The notes under the pieces were generated by a model that had not been told where the DNA came from, made no database searches, and was given only the letters and a program-made list of their open reading frames with translations. Shown here one piece after another: positions 33,671 to 46,434 of a stretch of 64,000 nucleotides of DNA. The first letter of the stretch is position 1. Each line of letters opens with the position of its first letter. The translations under genes were made by a program, and so were the position numbers. Origin of the DNA: Apoda limacodes (lineage: Eukaryota > Arthropoda > Insecta > Lepidoptera > Limacodidae); assembly GCA_946406115.1 (NCBI GenBank), contig OX291542.1:21773321-21837320 (forward strand). The letters run 5' to 3'.

Positions 33671-34780
33671 TTATGTATGAGATATATGTATATAAAGCCA
33701 CATTTGCCCATATACACTGCTTCAGAATGTAGCAGCGATAAGCTCACCCCTTGTCCGCAATTTTTTTAGTAAAAAGACGCTGTCTGCCACATTATTGTGT
33801 GGGTTTTACGTTACTACATTATAGTCGCTGGTTACCCTCATAAATACGTACATAAATACGTATAACGATCTGTAACTCTTGGTTTGTTTTATAAAATAGT
33901 AATTATCTGTCACTATATAGTTTTATACTTACAATCCTACAAAATAAATCGTTTAGATTATAGTTAGCGGTTACTAAGTTCTTGGTATTTTATTTTTTAT
34001 GCTATATTTTTGTCAAACACCAATAAACTTTATTTTTATTTTTAACTTTATATATAAATCACAGAACGAATCCGTCATGCCCGCGTCTATTGAACCTTAG
34101 AGCAAGAACTTTGCATTGAAATTGCATTACTTTGTGTTTACAATGGGCCACTTGATTGAAGTTCCCTTCATATAAAATTAATTACGTACATTTCATTTAC
34201 TACATACTTTTTATTTATTTATTTGCCATTGGCTTTTGTAGATGGTACTGTTGTGGAATTATTTATTTATTTTCGAATATCAATAATATTCTGATTTATT
34301 CAATAAGATATATTCTTGTTCGATCAGGCATGTCAAATTGACAATCAACTGTCAGAGCCGTAGTTTAGTTCAACACCGTTAAAACAAGCAAGAAGAGACT
34401 AGGGTACGTCTACTTTAATGATTCTAAAAGCTAAGCTCTTTGATGTACATCTCGCCCGCAGCGTCTGTGGAAAACACTTTCAGACATCACAATCATGTAC
34501 CGTCCGCCTCAAACATTCCCCTCAGAACTGAACAAAGTCAACAGATAGGTTTTTTAGCATCAAAAATGTTTGTTAAGTTGTTTCATGTGACTTGAATTGC
34601 AATGAAACAATTTCAGTTTATTCAATTCTACAGTTATTATAATAATACAGTTGCTTTTTTAAGCTCCTTGCAGTCTCTAAGGACTACCATATTAGGTTCG
34701 ATAGGACTGACAGAGTTTTCAAACCACCCATAAGGCCTTCGACTTGACTTAGCAACAACAACCCAGGTCGAAGATTAAAT
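33671..34780. other. Unassigned stretch
   Basis: AT-rich. Around 34660-34770 a GC-richer block (CTCTAAGGACTACCATATTA, GGTTCGATAGGACTGACAGAG) may belong to another dispersed repeat. No gene seen. Confidence 0.45.
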
Positions 34781-34796
34781 AGAGAGAGAGAGAGAG
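34781..34796. repeat. (AG)8 microsatellite
   Basis: Perfect AG dinucleotide run. Confidence 0.95.
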
Positions 34797-35224
34797 TTCA
34801 CGTAGTCTCCGATAGACCAATGTACTGATACTACAATTTTAAACAGTTTTTTCAAAGTGTTGCAAAAATGCAAAGATCATGCAAAAGTTGTTTTTAGACT
34901 TAAAGACAGATATAATAATATAATACGTGGGTTTGTCCTCAGGTGGTGACAATAGCAGCGGTAGACTTGGAGACAGAGGTAATGTGATTGCTTTGTAGGT
35001 GGACGTAGAGTTGGAGATACCGTGTAAGAAATCAGAAGCGGTTTAATTTTTTTCAGGTAGAATAAAATAAAAAAGGGCAGTACGAAATATTTATAAGTGA
35101 AAGAGAAGGAGCGTGGATCGCCCTTAAAGATATTAGATAGTACGAGACCATGACCAAAATCATGTATCATCGTCCAAAACTTATAAAATCTCAGTAGTAG
35201 TAGTAAGTAGGTAGGTACTTTGTA
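34797..35224. other. Stretch with a 150-residue minus-strand frame of doubtful meaning
   Basis: A minus-strand frame (34877-35329) is the longest uninterrupted host-side frame outside the LTR element, but its first ~35 codons lie in the repeat at 35225-35470. Its remainder (rich in Tyr, Leu, Phe, Ser) shows no domain, signal peptide or conserved pattern that I can recognise. I treat it as chance. Confidence 0.4.
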
Positions 35225-35470
35225 TCTAGGTTTTGATTTATTTGCTGATGTTGAAATATGCGACATAAATGACCGTATTTTTTTATTGCGTTGACTTAAA
35301 AGCTCTATTTTATTAAAACCCAAACTCAAAGTGACACTAGATCTTAGTATTATGAATTTAACTTGACACCTCTACGCGTTCAAGACAAAAAGGATCTCGA
35401 CAGACTGCCGAATAACAAAATGATAATGTATAAGAGGTAAAATTATTTTGATTTTGAGGTAAGGACCAAT
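35225..35470 (+). repeat. 'GGTACGGAACCCT' repeat fragment
   Basis: TTTTGATTTATTTGCTGATG, TTGAAATATGCGACATAAAT, GACCGTATTTTTTTATTGCG, CTAGATCTTAGTATT, ACTTGACACCTCTACGCGTT and TTGAGGTAAGGACC follow the same order as in 7340-7575, with GGAACCC mutated. Truncated at the 5' side. Confidence 0.7.
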
Positions 35471-36967
35471 AAATAACTTAGTGGTGTTTCAAAAATGTAA
35501 ACATTGTAAAAGATGTTGGTGATTGTCATTTTGACAGCAGATTGGATTGGACAGTGCAGCTTTTAGGATAGATGCGCAATAAATGTCGCCATAAACCGCA
35601 TTGAACGCATTCATTTTAAGTTATAAAATGGACGATAAAAGGATACAATGCGCTTATATGAACCAAAGCTTTATGACTCTTTTAACACTGGAAACCTCTA
35701 AATTTTGTTATGGTTAAAATCAGTTTAATGTCTAATGAATCAATATAACGAAGTAGGTAATACAAGCAGACGTCGACAAAGCAAATCATTATCATTATCA
35801 ATCAATCAATTAGCCGAAAGACATTCATTTCCAAGATTATATTACACCCTTGATACAACTATAAAGTATGTATACAAACTTATAGTATTTAATTTATTTA
35901 ATGCTTACACAAAGCTCTTTTACAATTTATTATCATCATTGTATATGTACGCAGAAAAACTGTTGTTAACTCCGTTAACTGTTGTTAAGTATCATAACAT
36001 TTAGTTAAGGCTAAGATAAGGCTCCATGGCGTAAATACGCTGTTTTTGTGGCTAAATATAGCATCTAAAGGATTGAAAAAATATATGTTATAAAACTTGC
36101 TTTTGTCTAGTACATTACTTTACCGAGTGATTTTCATGTCATATCAAAAAAATGTGGAAGTGACCATTAGAGCATTTTTACATTTGGTTGTTATGTAAGT
36201 CGGTTAAATATTTAGAATTGGTTGTTATCTAGGCCATTGATTGAATGTAGCAAAGAATCAAAAATGTCACTATAAAACGGTAAAAACTTTAAATTACATT
36301 CAAAAAATAGTTAAAAGGCTTCATTATATATTTTCATTATTCATTAGTATACTAAATTACTTAAGAAGTATGTAACAAATACATCTCAAAGTAATTTATA
36401 TGATATACCGTATTCATTAAAGTTCCTAGATTTACATGGTCATAATTAGTATTACAGAAATTAGCTTTCTGATCTACATATATCGCCCTTAAGAAACAAA
36501 CAGCTTAGCTGAAAAAATATGAAGCTATATCTAGAAAAGAATGTGAATAGCAATTCACATAGCTAGAGTAGATAAAATGAATTTCAGTTTAGGACGTGGA
36601 GTATAAATAATTCCTATTGTACGAATTCAGTTCAGGTAATAGAGAGCCTCAAATACAAAGGAATGCAATTTCAACAGGAATTCGCTTCTTTATGTCCGGT
36701 CAATTGCTGCGGGCATGAACAATCTAGCTACAGGCAGCTTTTGCAGTTTACGCAGTATAAAGACAAAGATCATATTATCAAGATATTTTAGTAATCGCAA
36801 AAATTGTCATCAGTTTATTACTTCGCTCCATATTCGTATAAAGAATAAAATCAAAAATTTAATATAAAATTTATATACCCTAACCACGTACAGATTACTA
36901 TAAAGATCAACGTCATTGTAACAGTAAATTTTTAATAGCTATAAGAATACTTGTAAGTTTCAAAACA
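35471..36967. other. Unassigned AT-rich stretch
   Basis: No gene or repeat end recognised. An 89-residue plus frame (35735-36004) has low-complexity AT-driven composition. Confidence 0.45.
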
Positions 36968-37230
36968 AAAAAAAACCCGGCCAAGTGCAAGTCTGGCTCG
37001 CACACCGAGGGTTCCGTTCAAACTTATTATATGAATATAATGAATATACTTTATTGTTAACCCAACAATCGGTGAATAACATTAAATAATATAAAAAAAA
37101 TTACAATAGGCGGCATTATTTATGAAGAACAATCTCTATCAGGCAACCTTGAAATGCAGATAGACACATAGATAATAAAGTGATATTATTAGGGTTCTTT
37201 TTTCCTTTTGAGGTACGAATCCCTAAAAAA
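36968..37230 (+). repeat. Short 'GGCCAAGTGC...ACGAATCCCTAAAAA' repeat with internal insert
   Basis: Left end AACCCGGCCAAGTGCAAGTC, then TGGCTCGCACACCGAGGGTT; right end TCCTTTTGAGGTACGAATCCCTAAAAA. Between them sits ATGAATATACTTTATTGTTA...TAGGCGGCATTATTTATGAA...CTCTATCAGGCAACC, itself a recurrent type of moth repeat, suggesting a second nested insertion. It defines the two ends of the family split at 4977-7575. Confidence 0.72.
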
Positions 37231-37989
37231 CAGGAGCGCATGTCTTTAATCCTTCGATTTTATTTAATTTCCTCTCAGGTTTAAATGAAGGTCTTTATAT
37301 GAAATACGTCTTTTTAATATTTCTTACCTAAAGGGCCAAACGAAGCCCTTTTACTCTACTATATGTTTATCTGTCTATCCAAGTTTGCAAAAGGTCTCTT
37401 GCTCATAAAACGGACCCAAAATCATTTGTGTTAATGTTGACCAAATGTCGAATATTAAATTTTAACAATCGCCGCTTTGTTATATATACGGCTGCATACC
37501 TCATAAAGTCATATAGCCGCACACACCAGCCCGAACACTACGACGCTATGTCAGCCAGTATTGTACCACGCGGTGAAACGAACGGTGACGGTAAATGTGT
37601 TTAGGGTGAAAGTTTGTTTGTGTGTATCTATGCCTGTTACCACTTGTTCAAGAAACTCCTGGACTGATTTAGACGTAGTTTGTTGCATGACATAGGTATC
37701 ACCGCAGAGCAGGGCCGTATTCATGTTTTATGGCTGTAGGCCACAAGAGGGCACTGCACTAGATGTGTGTATTTAAAACGCTGGGGTTTATGTCTATCTG
37801 GTTTATTATATTACATAGCTATTATTTCTGAGCAAGTAATTAGTACTGTTTACGGTCAAAGACCACCAGAAGGCGCAGCATAAGATGTTTACGGCTATAG
37901 GGAACTACAATCTCTGTACGATTTATATGTCTAAACAGTCAGGTATAGGCCAATATTTCGTCTAGGATTCTTTAAAAAAAATATTTTGT
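37231..37989. other. Unassigned stretch with repeat scraps
   Basis: Near 37325-37385 there is a scrap of the CCAAACGAAGCCCTTTTACT...TGTCTATCC type. A GC-richer patch at 37495-37600 has no recognisable content. No gene seen. Confidence 0.4.
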
Positions 37990-38409
37990 CACTTGTTATG
38001 AACCTTAAACGTGATTTTACATGGTTACTCCCTCTTTTTAGATGTGACATTATGAATTTACTTCTGTTTGACGTGAAAGTTAGAAGTTGTAATTATCTTG
38101 GATAAATATTGCTCCCTTGGAGAAGATCTCCCAAATTTTACGTAATTGTTTAAATTAGATCCTAATTAACTGGATGAAAGGTGTTATGTAGATTTTTTTC
38201 TTTTAGTAGTCAGTTTTGATATAAAATATAATACAAAATTGTCACCAACCTTATAGTATATATATATATATAGTACTAAAGCTCCATATATCATCACAAA
38301 ACCACTTTAAGAGGTGAATATGCGTTGAACAAGTTTTAAATACCTTAAGCCCTTAATTTCACTAAATCATCTTCATCTATTAGCGACTTAACATCTTTTG
38401 ATGCTTGAT

Positions 38410-38700
38410 TAGCAGACTTAGCAAACTTTGTAATGCCATGGTCTTCACCTGTTCACCTCTTTCTGTCCCCTCTATATATTTACTGAACGACTGCTGCTAT
38501 ATGGCATCAGCCAGAAACGACAGCTTAGTACGCCCTCTAAGGAACGAAAGACTTCAGAAAATGGCCACTAACGGTCACCCACCCAATGACTGCCCACGTT
38601 CGATGTTGCTTAACTTCGCAGATCATATCCGACTGAAAAATCAACTAAGCCTTCAGCTTCTCGGGAATTACACTGTCCCTTTACAAACAAGGGCCATCTA
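38410..38700 (-). repeat. 5S rRNA-derived SINE-like repeat (minus strand)
   Basis: In minus sense: AGATGGCCCTTGTTTGTAAA, GGGACAGTGTAATTCCCGAG, AAGCTGAAGGCTTAGTTGAT, then ATCTGCGAAGTTAAGCAACA and TGGGTGGGTGACCGTTAGTG, with a 5S-like block at about 38632-38570. The downstream part (GTCGTTTCTGGCTGATGCCA...) has no 5S similarity. Layout resembles 5S-headed short retroelements, although the 5S similarity is internal rather than at the very 5' end. The 98-residue plus-strand frame here is incidental. Confidence 0.75.
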
Positions 38701-38857
38701 AAATCCAATTTTCGTCACATACGCCTTTAAATTCCTTTATAATCAAATATATTTTTTTAATTCTAAAAAGGATCCATTTACCGGGTTAAAAATTTCAATT
38801 ACCTTTTCATTATACCCTTCATAAGCCTAAATTATAAGGCAGGCAGACACATTATAC

Positions 38858-38908
38858 CAAATTCACCGTGAATAACGTTGAGGGCACCTTTTTCAATTAC
38901 GTCGGGCT
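38858..38908 (-). other. Candidate 51-nt duplicated exon, copy A
   Basis: On the minus strand a 51-nt open segment translates to PDVIEKGALNVIHGEF, plus split codons at both ends. It is preceded by a pyrimidine-rich run and ACGTAG (acceptor) and followed by GTATAA (donor). Its length is divisible by three and both flanking introns would be phase 1, so it could be included or swapped without shifting frame. It lies in the ~150 bp that is identical to copy B. I do not recognise the peptide. The plus strand is also open here (46 codons), but with a poorer acceptor. Confidence 0.4.
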
Positions 38909-38976
38909 CTACGTAGAATTCAGAAGAGGAATAAATAGAAAGAATGTCGTATTTTCTTATCTCATTTATTTACTCA

Positions 38977-40750
38977 AATAACGTTGTAATTTTATTTGTG
39001 GAAAGAATATCAGACGTCATTTTTATAAGTAGGAAATCGGTTAAGCTATATTTTTCTAAATTAAAATCTAACTGTGAGGACAGACCCTTCGATATCTATG
39101 GCACAAGGTTTTGCCCGTGACAAGGAGTTTCTTCTTAGGCGCTTGAGATATTAAAACGCGTATATGCACACAACAGACCGATTTTATTTAACTTATGCTT
39201 CTAACCTAATTCTAACACATATTTTCAAATATTTCACTTTGAACATTATAGATTAGTATCTGATGGATATTTCTTGAAGCTTCTTGATTGACTGAATACA
39301 AACACAAAATTTGTTCTATATTTATAATAAAAATAAAAACCCCATCAGAGGGAGAGGTTGTTCCATAGAACCTTCTAGATTTAGTACTTAACTTAACTTA
39401 CTGTGGTGACTGAAAATCTAGCCCACACAAAAACTTAGTGAAAGACAACATATAGTAGTCGATATAGACATATATCGAAAGTGTAGGTATATCTACCTAG
39501 CTATAAATCGCTACTGACAGTTGGGGTCTCTATCGGCTATTGCCATCACAGTCACACGATTCGTGGCTTGACTATAAAATAACGTTGTTTTACATTTTTA
39601 GGTTTTATAGCCAAACGGTAGGAGCTATAATGACGATTTAGGTGTCCTAAGATAGAGCTTTCGGAGGCGGTTCCAACGACATATAGTGGTATGTTCCATC
39701 GTCTACGGTAAGAAGAGCTGGAATTCTAGCTCTCAGGGCTTTCTGCCTATACTAGATGACTACAGACTTTGTGCTATATGTCAAAAAATAGACCTAAAAT
39801 TCGGACGTACCTTTCAGTATTTTTGGTGTCTGTCAGTATGTTAAATCATGAAAAAATGTGTCATACAAGTTTTCAGGATTTTACTTGTGCTCCTGTACTT
39901 CAGGGCTTAAAGTTACCTGTATGAAACCTATTTATCTTGGTAGATACCTACGAGTTGTATTTAATGATACATTTACCTTTATCCGATATAACCCGGTTGC
40001 TGAGTTATAAGCTACTGTATTTCATAAGTTTACATGTAATTTGCGCCCTAACCATACTACTTACCGTAACGGTGTAGATACTTATGTATAGGGGCAAAGG
40101 TCTGCATTCAACCTGTGATACTTATTTTAGGCATAGCCTAAGGACGTAATGACCCTGGCCAGGTAAAGTTTTAGACAGTCTTTCCCTTTTTTACTAATAG
40201 ACCCATCTCTTTTGTATCCCTGTTTCAGTTTATTGTTATAGGAGTGAGGGAGAAAGAATGTACAATACTCAACACGCTAACTCTTTTCACCTGTAACTTA
40301 ATAACCGTACATACGGTCTATATAGAACTTTACATAGTAGTTCTGTACATTTTTGCACAACAAATGGCATATGTTTTACATACGTATATTAAACTAAATT
40401 GCCCGCTTTTTTGGGGATAGTCGTGCCTACAAAGTCGACAACATGTCGGTACTCACACAATATCATTTTTGATATCAACAAATAGTAAAGAGGGGAAATG
40501 AAACAAACCTACTCTACTTTTACCTAACTTAATACAATTTTACACTTATCGTTATTACATTTTCTTAAATCTAAACTAGTCCCTATAAGGAAAAATAGTT
40601 TTTATTATGTGAATATTAACGTGTTATATTGCGAAACATAATGAATTATACAAATGCATTTATAGATGCAATTTGTGATGTAACCTTGTAGCGGTGATAA
40701 CACGATGTAGCGTGCGGTGTTAACACTAACTAACGTCAGGCCGCCTCTAG
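38977..40750. other. Insertion unique to copy A of the duplication
   Basis: About 1.77 kb here corresponds to only ~30 bp between the matching blocks in copy B. I see no terminal repeats or coding domains; there is a weak GC-richer zone around 39500-39760. It could be a decayed element, or DNA lost from copy B. Confidence 0.5.
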
Positions 40751-41349
40751 GCATACATTGCTAATGTTAAATATGTAGAATTTTATGTAGCGAAGCTGAT
40801 TTAAATGAAATACAGCTGACAGAAGGCAATGCATAGGATACATAGTATCCCAATCGTCAATTGCCACAGAGATAAGTCATTAGAATAATTAGGTACGTAA
40901 TTACAATTAGAAGTGTCAGAATTACGGACGATCAAGGCCTTTTAGAATTATATACTATACGTATGAAAAGATTCCAACTAGAAAATCACGAAAAAAGATA
41001 TTTTGTTAATTTTCAAATATTAGGTTATCGGCACGTAAGAAAAGCATATTTTTAAGTGTTGCCAGCATAACACAACGTAAAAACCTACTAGTTGCGTTTG
41101 AAACATACATAGTTTCAGTTATCACATGACATACATATAATTTAAAATAACTATTGTTTACCTTTGTTGTTGGAACTAAGTTGAATTGTAAAATTCATAC
41201 ATACATACGTATAGGTAATATTCTTATCTATACTTGGCAGGTACCTCTCTCTTCGTTTATATATTTAAACTTCTGACTAAATTGTTTTTGAGAAATCTAT
41301 GAAAAAATCAAATTCGAGACTCGAATAAACTTACAAACGTAGCCCTTGT

Positions 41350-43560
41350 ATGCAATAAGGTACAAAAGATCTTTACACTAGATACCTAAGATACGAATTT
41401 AAAGTCATGCTAGGTATATGAGTTTGTTACCTATATTTTCGCAGCAGAAAAAGGGAAAATAGGGTATAGTAACTAATGACATATGGAAAAAATGTGGCTG
41501 TAAAATAAAGTTTTACTTGAAATAGCTCTTTCCTGCAACTTTAACCGTATAGAAATTTGAAAATAAGGTTTCAAACGTTAATAAGGCGTTGTTCTAAACG
41601 CGATCACGCGACCATCGCAAGATCTCGCTAACTTTGTTCGTACCAACCTAAAAATCAAACATAGTAGATGTAAATGATTGTCCTTCTAACTGACGTTCAC
41701 TATGCGGTCGCGCGACCGAAATTATTGATTTCGTTCACGCGAACGTTGGAACTAAGCTGGCGGGAAGATCAAACGTTCCACGCGCCCGTGTTCGCCCTCT
41801 CGCCCCTCTTGCCCCACCAATTTGTGGTGTGATTTATTGTCATTGCTTGTTAAATACTTATCTTATTTTTTTTATTTTTATAATAATTGAGCTGCGTAAT
41901 CGACTGTTTCTCTGGGATGAACATAAGTATGAGTATAAAAACCGTCTAAAGAGTATCAAAAAGTGGAGTATTGTTGCAAAAAATCTAAATAAACCAAGTG
42001 GGTGTCTTAAATGTTAAATATTACATTACGAATGTTAAAAAGTTCAATTCCAAAAACGTCTTTAGATTAAAACAAATGCATCTTAATAATGTTTTTCTAG
42101 GCAAGTAGGTACTTACCCAAATTTCAAAATACCTAAAGTGGTTGATAGTCATCAAGGAGTTCGTGGCCCAGTTAAATTGCCCTGTGTATCAAAGTTACGC
42201 AAGGTCGGGCGTGGTCACTACCAGAATGAGTGACCGCCTAGAGGCATATATTTCTGAGCTTGTTCGTGTTTCGTTCGGTCTTGGCTGTCATATGACAGTA
42301 GAGTGGTCACTAGCATCACAATTTCAGGCAATCCGCTCTTGAGCTAAACTATGGCCTAACTTAAAAAAAAAGCCTGTGCCCCTGCAATGGGGCATATAGT
42401 GACTAAGGACATTCAGGACAACCGACTCGTTAACAGGGGCGTCCATAAATTGCGTACTTAACGCAATTTTCGCCACTTTTTATTAAAATTATTTATTTTT
42501 AGGGTTCTGAAGCCAAATGGGAACAACTTATAGTAACGGTATACCTATAGTTTTGCCATGTTTGTCTGTCCGTCCTTACGTTCGTAAATTGTACGTCATA
42601 GCCTTATTAATTCCTCGGCTTTAGCTCAATTGGAGTGAAATCTTACGAGGCCTTCCTTTGTGTAAATTTTTCGGTAACAATCGCCTTTTATTTTGATGCA
42701 TAAGCAGATGAAACAGCAGATTCTGTCATAGACATGTAATCATAAAAAGCACCATCATCTTCCAAATCAAAATCCAAGTCCAAGTCAAAATATTGACTGT
42801 AAAATTTACCACGTATTCACCTTATTTTAAAAATGCACTTTGTATGCCTCGTCCTTTTTTTTATCACTTTCCAAATTAGCACAATAGGTTAGCGACATAT
42901 TTCCCGTAAGTAACAACTGCGCATCTTCTTCAACGTCCATCGTCTCTTCCTAGAATACGCAATGCAATTAAGTTCGCGTGATACTGTGACCAACCTATTA
43001 GGATACTTGAATCATAACGTGGTCGTAATCGTGTTCTATTATGACAACGCCTTATAGATTTACGCACAAAATTATTGGAAATGTCATACAAATTTTACAT
43101 CCTCTATTTTGATCTCTAGGCGATATTTTTTGTTTCAAAAACTATAAAAAACGACAATCTTAATTTTCAACCTTGTAGCCAAACATCAATTTTTGTGCTC
43201 AGCTTTAAAAGTCACGGATTTACATACAAACTACCAACCCATATCACTCCCTTAGGGAACGAATTTTGTAAAATACTTTCTTAGTGCTTGCTTATGTTAT
43301 AGGCTTATCTGTAAAAAAATTCTGCTCATCTGTGGTTAATTCACCGGCGGCTCGATTCCGTAAAATGACAGCTAACAATTCTCGTTTGAAATCCATAGAA
43401 ATTAGATGTACATTGCGCATTTGAAATTACGTATGATATTCATCGATTGTCGCGAAACCGCAATGTATATCTTATTTCTTTCAAAAAGGATACCAATCTT
43501 TTTACGGAATCGACCCTCGGATGTAAACAGGCCGTATTAATGTTTTACTATTTAAGTACA
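41350..43560. other. Copy-A interval with repeat scraps and a CpG-dense patch
   Basis: Longer by ~1.5 kb than the corresponding part of copy B. It includes a CpG-dense patch (about 41590-41815; ACGCGATCACGCGACCATCG, ATGCGGTCGCGCGACCG), a degenerate 5S-like block (42191-42240), a GGTTCTGAAGCCAAATGGGA...ATAGTTTTGCC..TGTCTGTCCGTCC repeat scrap (42498-42590) and otherwise AT-rich DNA. No gene recognised. Confidence 0.5.
42191..42240 (+). repeat. 5S rRNA-derived block, degenerate
   Basis: AAAGTTACGCAAGGTCGGGC, then GTGGTCACTACCAGAATGAGTGACCGCCTAG, follows the 5S internal to 3' half with several changes. It is preceded by GCCCAGTTAAATTGCCCTGT, which does not match the other 5S-bearing repeats here, so it may be from a different carrier. 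Confidence 0.7.
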
Positions 43561-43998
43561 AGAAATTGAAATTGAAATTACTATTGAAAATACAAGAATA
43601 AAAAAAATACGTACATAGTACCAAGTTTAGTCAGCTATCTAAACGAGGAGGCGTCGGATCTGTCCGAGCGCGTAATTACCGCATTCGCTAGAGATTATAA
43701 GGGTCTTGGAAATGCTGCATTGCTATTTGTTAAACTAAATTGCTCAAATCCGTTACTGCTTTGCTGTTACGGCTCGATTGTGGTTGGAATACCGTAAAAT
43801 ATTAATTTCTCATACAAGCTCATGCTCACAATTTCACTCGCAATGCTTAATTAAAAACTAAATGTATACAAATAAGAATGATTTGCTACATGTATGAAGG
43901 AACATCACTTTAGAATGGCTCGAACGATTTCGATTATTTACTGTGTTCGTTGTTGTCAGGACTGGTTTGAGGTTTGTATGATTAAAAAACTGATCAAG

Positions 43999-44300
43999 TG
44001 CGAGTAAGCGGTCACAACAGACTATGGGCGCTTGCAACACATTGGGAATCACTTGCGCTTTGCCGACCCTTTAAAAATCTAATAACTTCTTCCTTGAAGA
44101 ACCCCATACTGTAGCGCTTAGAGAAAACCTTGGCAGGGAGGTCATTCCACGATCTAAGAGTTTGCGGAAGGAAGTTTATCCGTAACCGCACTGTACATTT
44201 CATCACATTGTAATAAAATTTTGGTAAATTATTGTGCTCAGGCCGAGGAAGGTTTCCGAAAAGGTTGTACTAGACCTTTTAACAATAGTTGGCGCACCAG
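43999..44300 (-). pseudogene. LINE C-terminal tail (CR1-like), minus strand
   Basis: The 64-residue minus-strand frame (44012-44206) reads RINFLPQTLRSWNDLP, AKVFSKRYSMGFFKEEVIRF and LKGRQ, the conserved C-terminal 'FLPRT...LWN.LP..VF...Y.M..FK' pattern of CR1/Jockey-type moth LINEs. The plus-strand copy at 53885-54290 carries the same block. Upstream RT is not visible. Truncated remnant inside duplicated copy A and absent from copy B, so it inserted after the duplication. Confidence 0.85.
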
Positions 44301-44948
44301 TCGTTTCAAAAAGAGAGAAAAAAAATATGCCAGGTCAGAGATAGACTGTAGCAAAACAACATTACCCGGGACGTCTAGTAATAAATAGTTATGAATTTTC
44401 AGGTGCTTACATTAATATTTACCTAGGTCAGTATTGAGATTTTAAGATTAAGACGGACAAACTGACATAATTGACAATTAATTAGTTAGACAGATACGTG
44501 ATTGTTCTAACAAAAGGTCTGTTTTTTTTCAGACACGGAAATGAATAAAACCTGCCTGTAACTCATTTCATGTAATGGAATAAAGAGATCATAAAATTAA
44601 ATATTAATTTTATAATTTCAGTGATACTCAATAAAGTTTATTATTATATTCACGAGTGATGGCAAGCTTATTTATAGAGACGATAAATTTGAATATGAAT
44701 GGTGGAATGAGTATTTGATCAGGTTTATTATTTTATCAAAGCCGCCCGCTGACCCGGAATAATTGAGTTACTTTTCGTTTGCATACAATTTGCATTCTGA
44801 TTATATACTAAACAGCTGTCGACATAGCCTTTATAGTGATTTAGGTGTTACTGACCCCTATGCAACTCGCCCTTGTCCTATGGTGCTCAACCTTGGTATT
44901 GGGTAGAAGATAGACCGTTCACACGATTCAGGTAAGGCATATCATACC

Positions 44949-45746
44949 TAGGGCATCCAATCTCGGCATACTAAAAATTCGAAATTCCGGGATCCCGCAA
45001 GCAGCAAGATTGTTGGTGTGGGATCACTGGGGTTTGCGGGATAATAAAACATTAAACTTGCCACAGAATAGTTTAGTGCAAAAGGAATTAGGAAGAAGTT
45101 GGTCTAGTGTTTCCTAATTATGTACTTTTATGAATTATGTTGCATAAACAAGAAAGAAAGAAAGAAAGGTGTTTCTAAGGATAACGTCCCTCTTTTTGTT
45201 ATTATGGCAAATAAAACAGCCCAAGATGATGAAGAACATAATGATAAACCATGAGTTTTGTCACTGCAAAAAGAATCAGAATTTACGCTGTCCTCAGTTT
45301 CAAATATAAATGACTTATATATATAAATTAATAAGGATTATCTATACCTGTTGAATCTGTAATGCATTAAAAGTATTTAATATTCGCATTTAACACATAT
45401 ACAATACATATACGTATGTACAATACACCCATTAGGTAAAAGGTTTAAAACGTTTTTCTGCTGCCGGCTGTTTAGCATCATGTATTTAAAGCAACCTGTT
45501 CGCCAAAATGTCCAAAAATGGGTTTTTCCGAAAATATTCCAAAAAAATTTTTTGAAGATTTTTGCCATAAAGCAGAGTAATAACTGCACAAAGGTTATTA
45601 TTTTTACTTTATCAAAAAGAGCAACATAGACACGGGCCATACAATACAACATATCAGATCCCTCAAATACCGGGATCTTGCGAGATTGAAAGTCATCGAT
45701 CCCGCAAGTTCCGAGATTTCAAAAACCTGTGGGATTGGACGCCCTA
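44949..45746. mobile_element. Non-autonomous hAT-like element with 8-bp target duplication
   Basis: Left end TAGGGCATCCAATCTC and right end GGGATTGGACGCCCTA are inverted repeats (14 positions with one mismatch). ATCATACC flanks both sides (44941-44948 and 45747-45754), an 8-bp duplication typical of hAT elements, whose ends commonly begin TAGGG/CAGGG. The subterminal region has GATCCCG/CGGGATC motifs in both orientations (44990, 45031, 45682, 45701). The 798-bp interior includes an AAGA tract (about 45145-45168); a 91-residue minus-strand frame (45377-45652) does not look like transposase. Confidence 0.9.
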
Positions 45747-45754
45747 ATCATACC

Positions 45755-46430
45755 TAGTTTTCTCTTGCCTGTAGTCCACGTTCACACGTAATATAAGTAA
45801 AGAAAATATATTTATATGACACATACATCTCTTTGTAGGGGCCAAGAAATTTCCGCCCTTAAGCGGAGACGTACAAAGGCCAATGGCTAAGGCAGGCAGG
45901 CAGACATACTACACTACCTATCCACCCTTTGCGACGCCACACACCATGCTCCTTGGTGGAACACCATTAAAGTGTGCCTTGTGTTTTATATCATTTTTCA
46001 TGTTAGTAGTACAAGGATAGTACAATTAAAAGTATCAAAATAACTATACAAGATAAAAAACAAAAACATAAAGCCTCAATAAGCAATAAGCCTCAACCCT
46101 AGCAATGCAAGTTCATTTTGCACTTTGCACATGATTTTATATTTTACAACAAATTTTATTTTATTTTTATGTTGGTACACAATTTACAGAAATCTTTTTA
46201 GTGAAACAATGCTCCGAATATTTAAACCGATCCGATACATTGATGTTCAAGTTGTAAATTGTTAATACCTATCTCCAAACATCTCCATTACAGCTGGGTA
46301 AGCCTTTTTCGGTTGTGGCCCCAGTGCTCGCGAAATTACCAACATTTCAAATTTGTGATAAACAAATTTGCCCGTAGATGACACACTCATTATTTTTTTA
46401 TTTTTCGTAACTAGTGACATTTGTTTTTAT
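45755..46430. other. Unassigned stretch
   Basis: A GC-richer patch at 45830-45990 includes AAGCGGAGACGTACAAAGGC, a GGCAGGCAGGCAGAC run and ACACACCATGCTCCTTGGTGG (short hairpin), possibly a repeat scrap. The remainder is AT-rich. Confidence 0.45.
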
Positions 46431-46434
46431 TAAT

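Larger units (their letters stand above)
37990..44940 (+). repeat. Duplicated segment, copy A
   Basis: Matches copy B (49160-52300) in a collinear series of blocks: 38109-38134 with 49379-49404 (26 bp identical), 38760-38976 with 49795-50009, 40765-40890 with 50037-50190, 41250-41345 with 50688-50795, 43565-43735 with 51440-51635, and 44590-44880 with 52060-52290. Intervening lengths differ because copy A carries insertions (38410-38700, 38977-40750, about 41350-43560). Identity is low by eye outside the first two blocks, so the duplication is old. Confidence 0.85.

Noticed and set aside
34877..35329. 150-residue minus-strand frame as a gene
   Set aside because: Its start lies in a dispersed repeat, composition is AT-driven, and I see no domain or conserved motif.
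38405..38701. 98-residue plus-strand frame as a gene
   Set aside because: It lies wholly over a minus-strand 5S-derived repeat, so the open frame is incidental.
43610..43800. Plus-strand exon in the conserved block
   Set aside because: Copy B has a stop and a one-base indel in that frame, and changes do not favour third positions.
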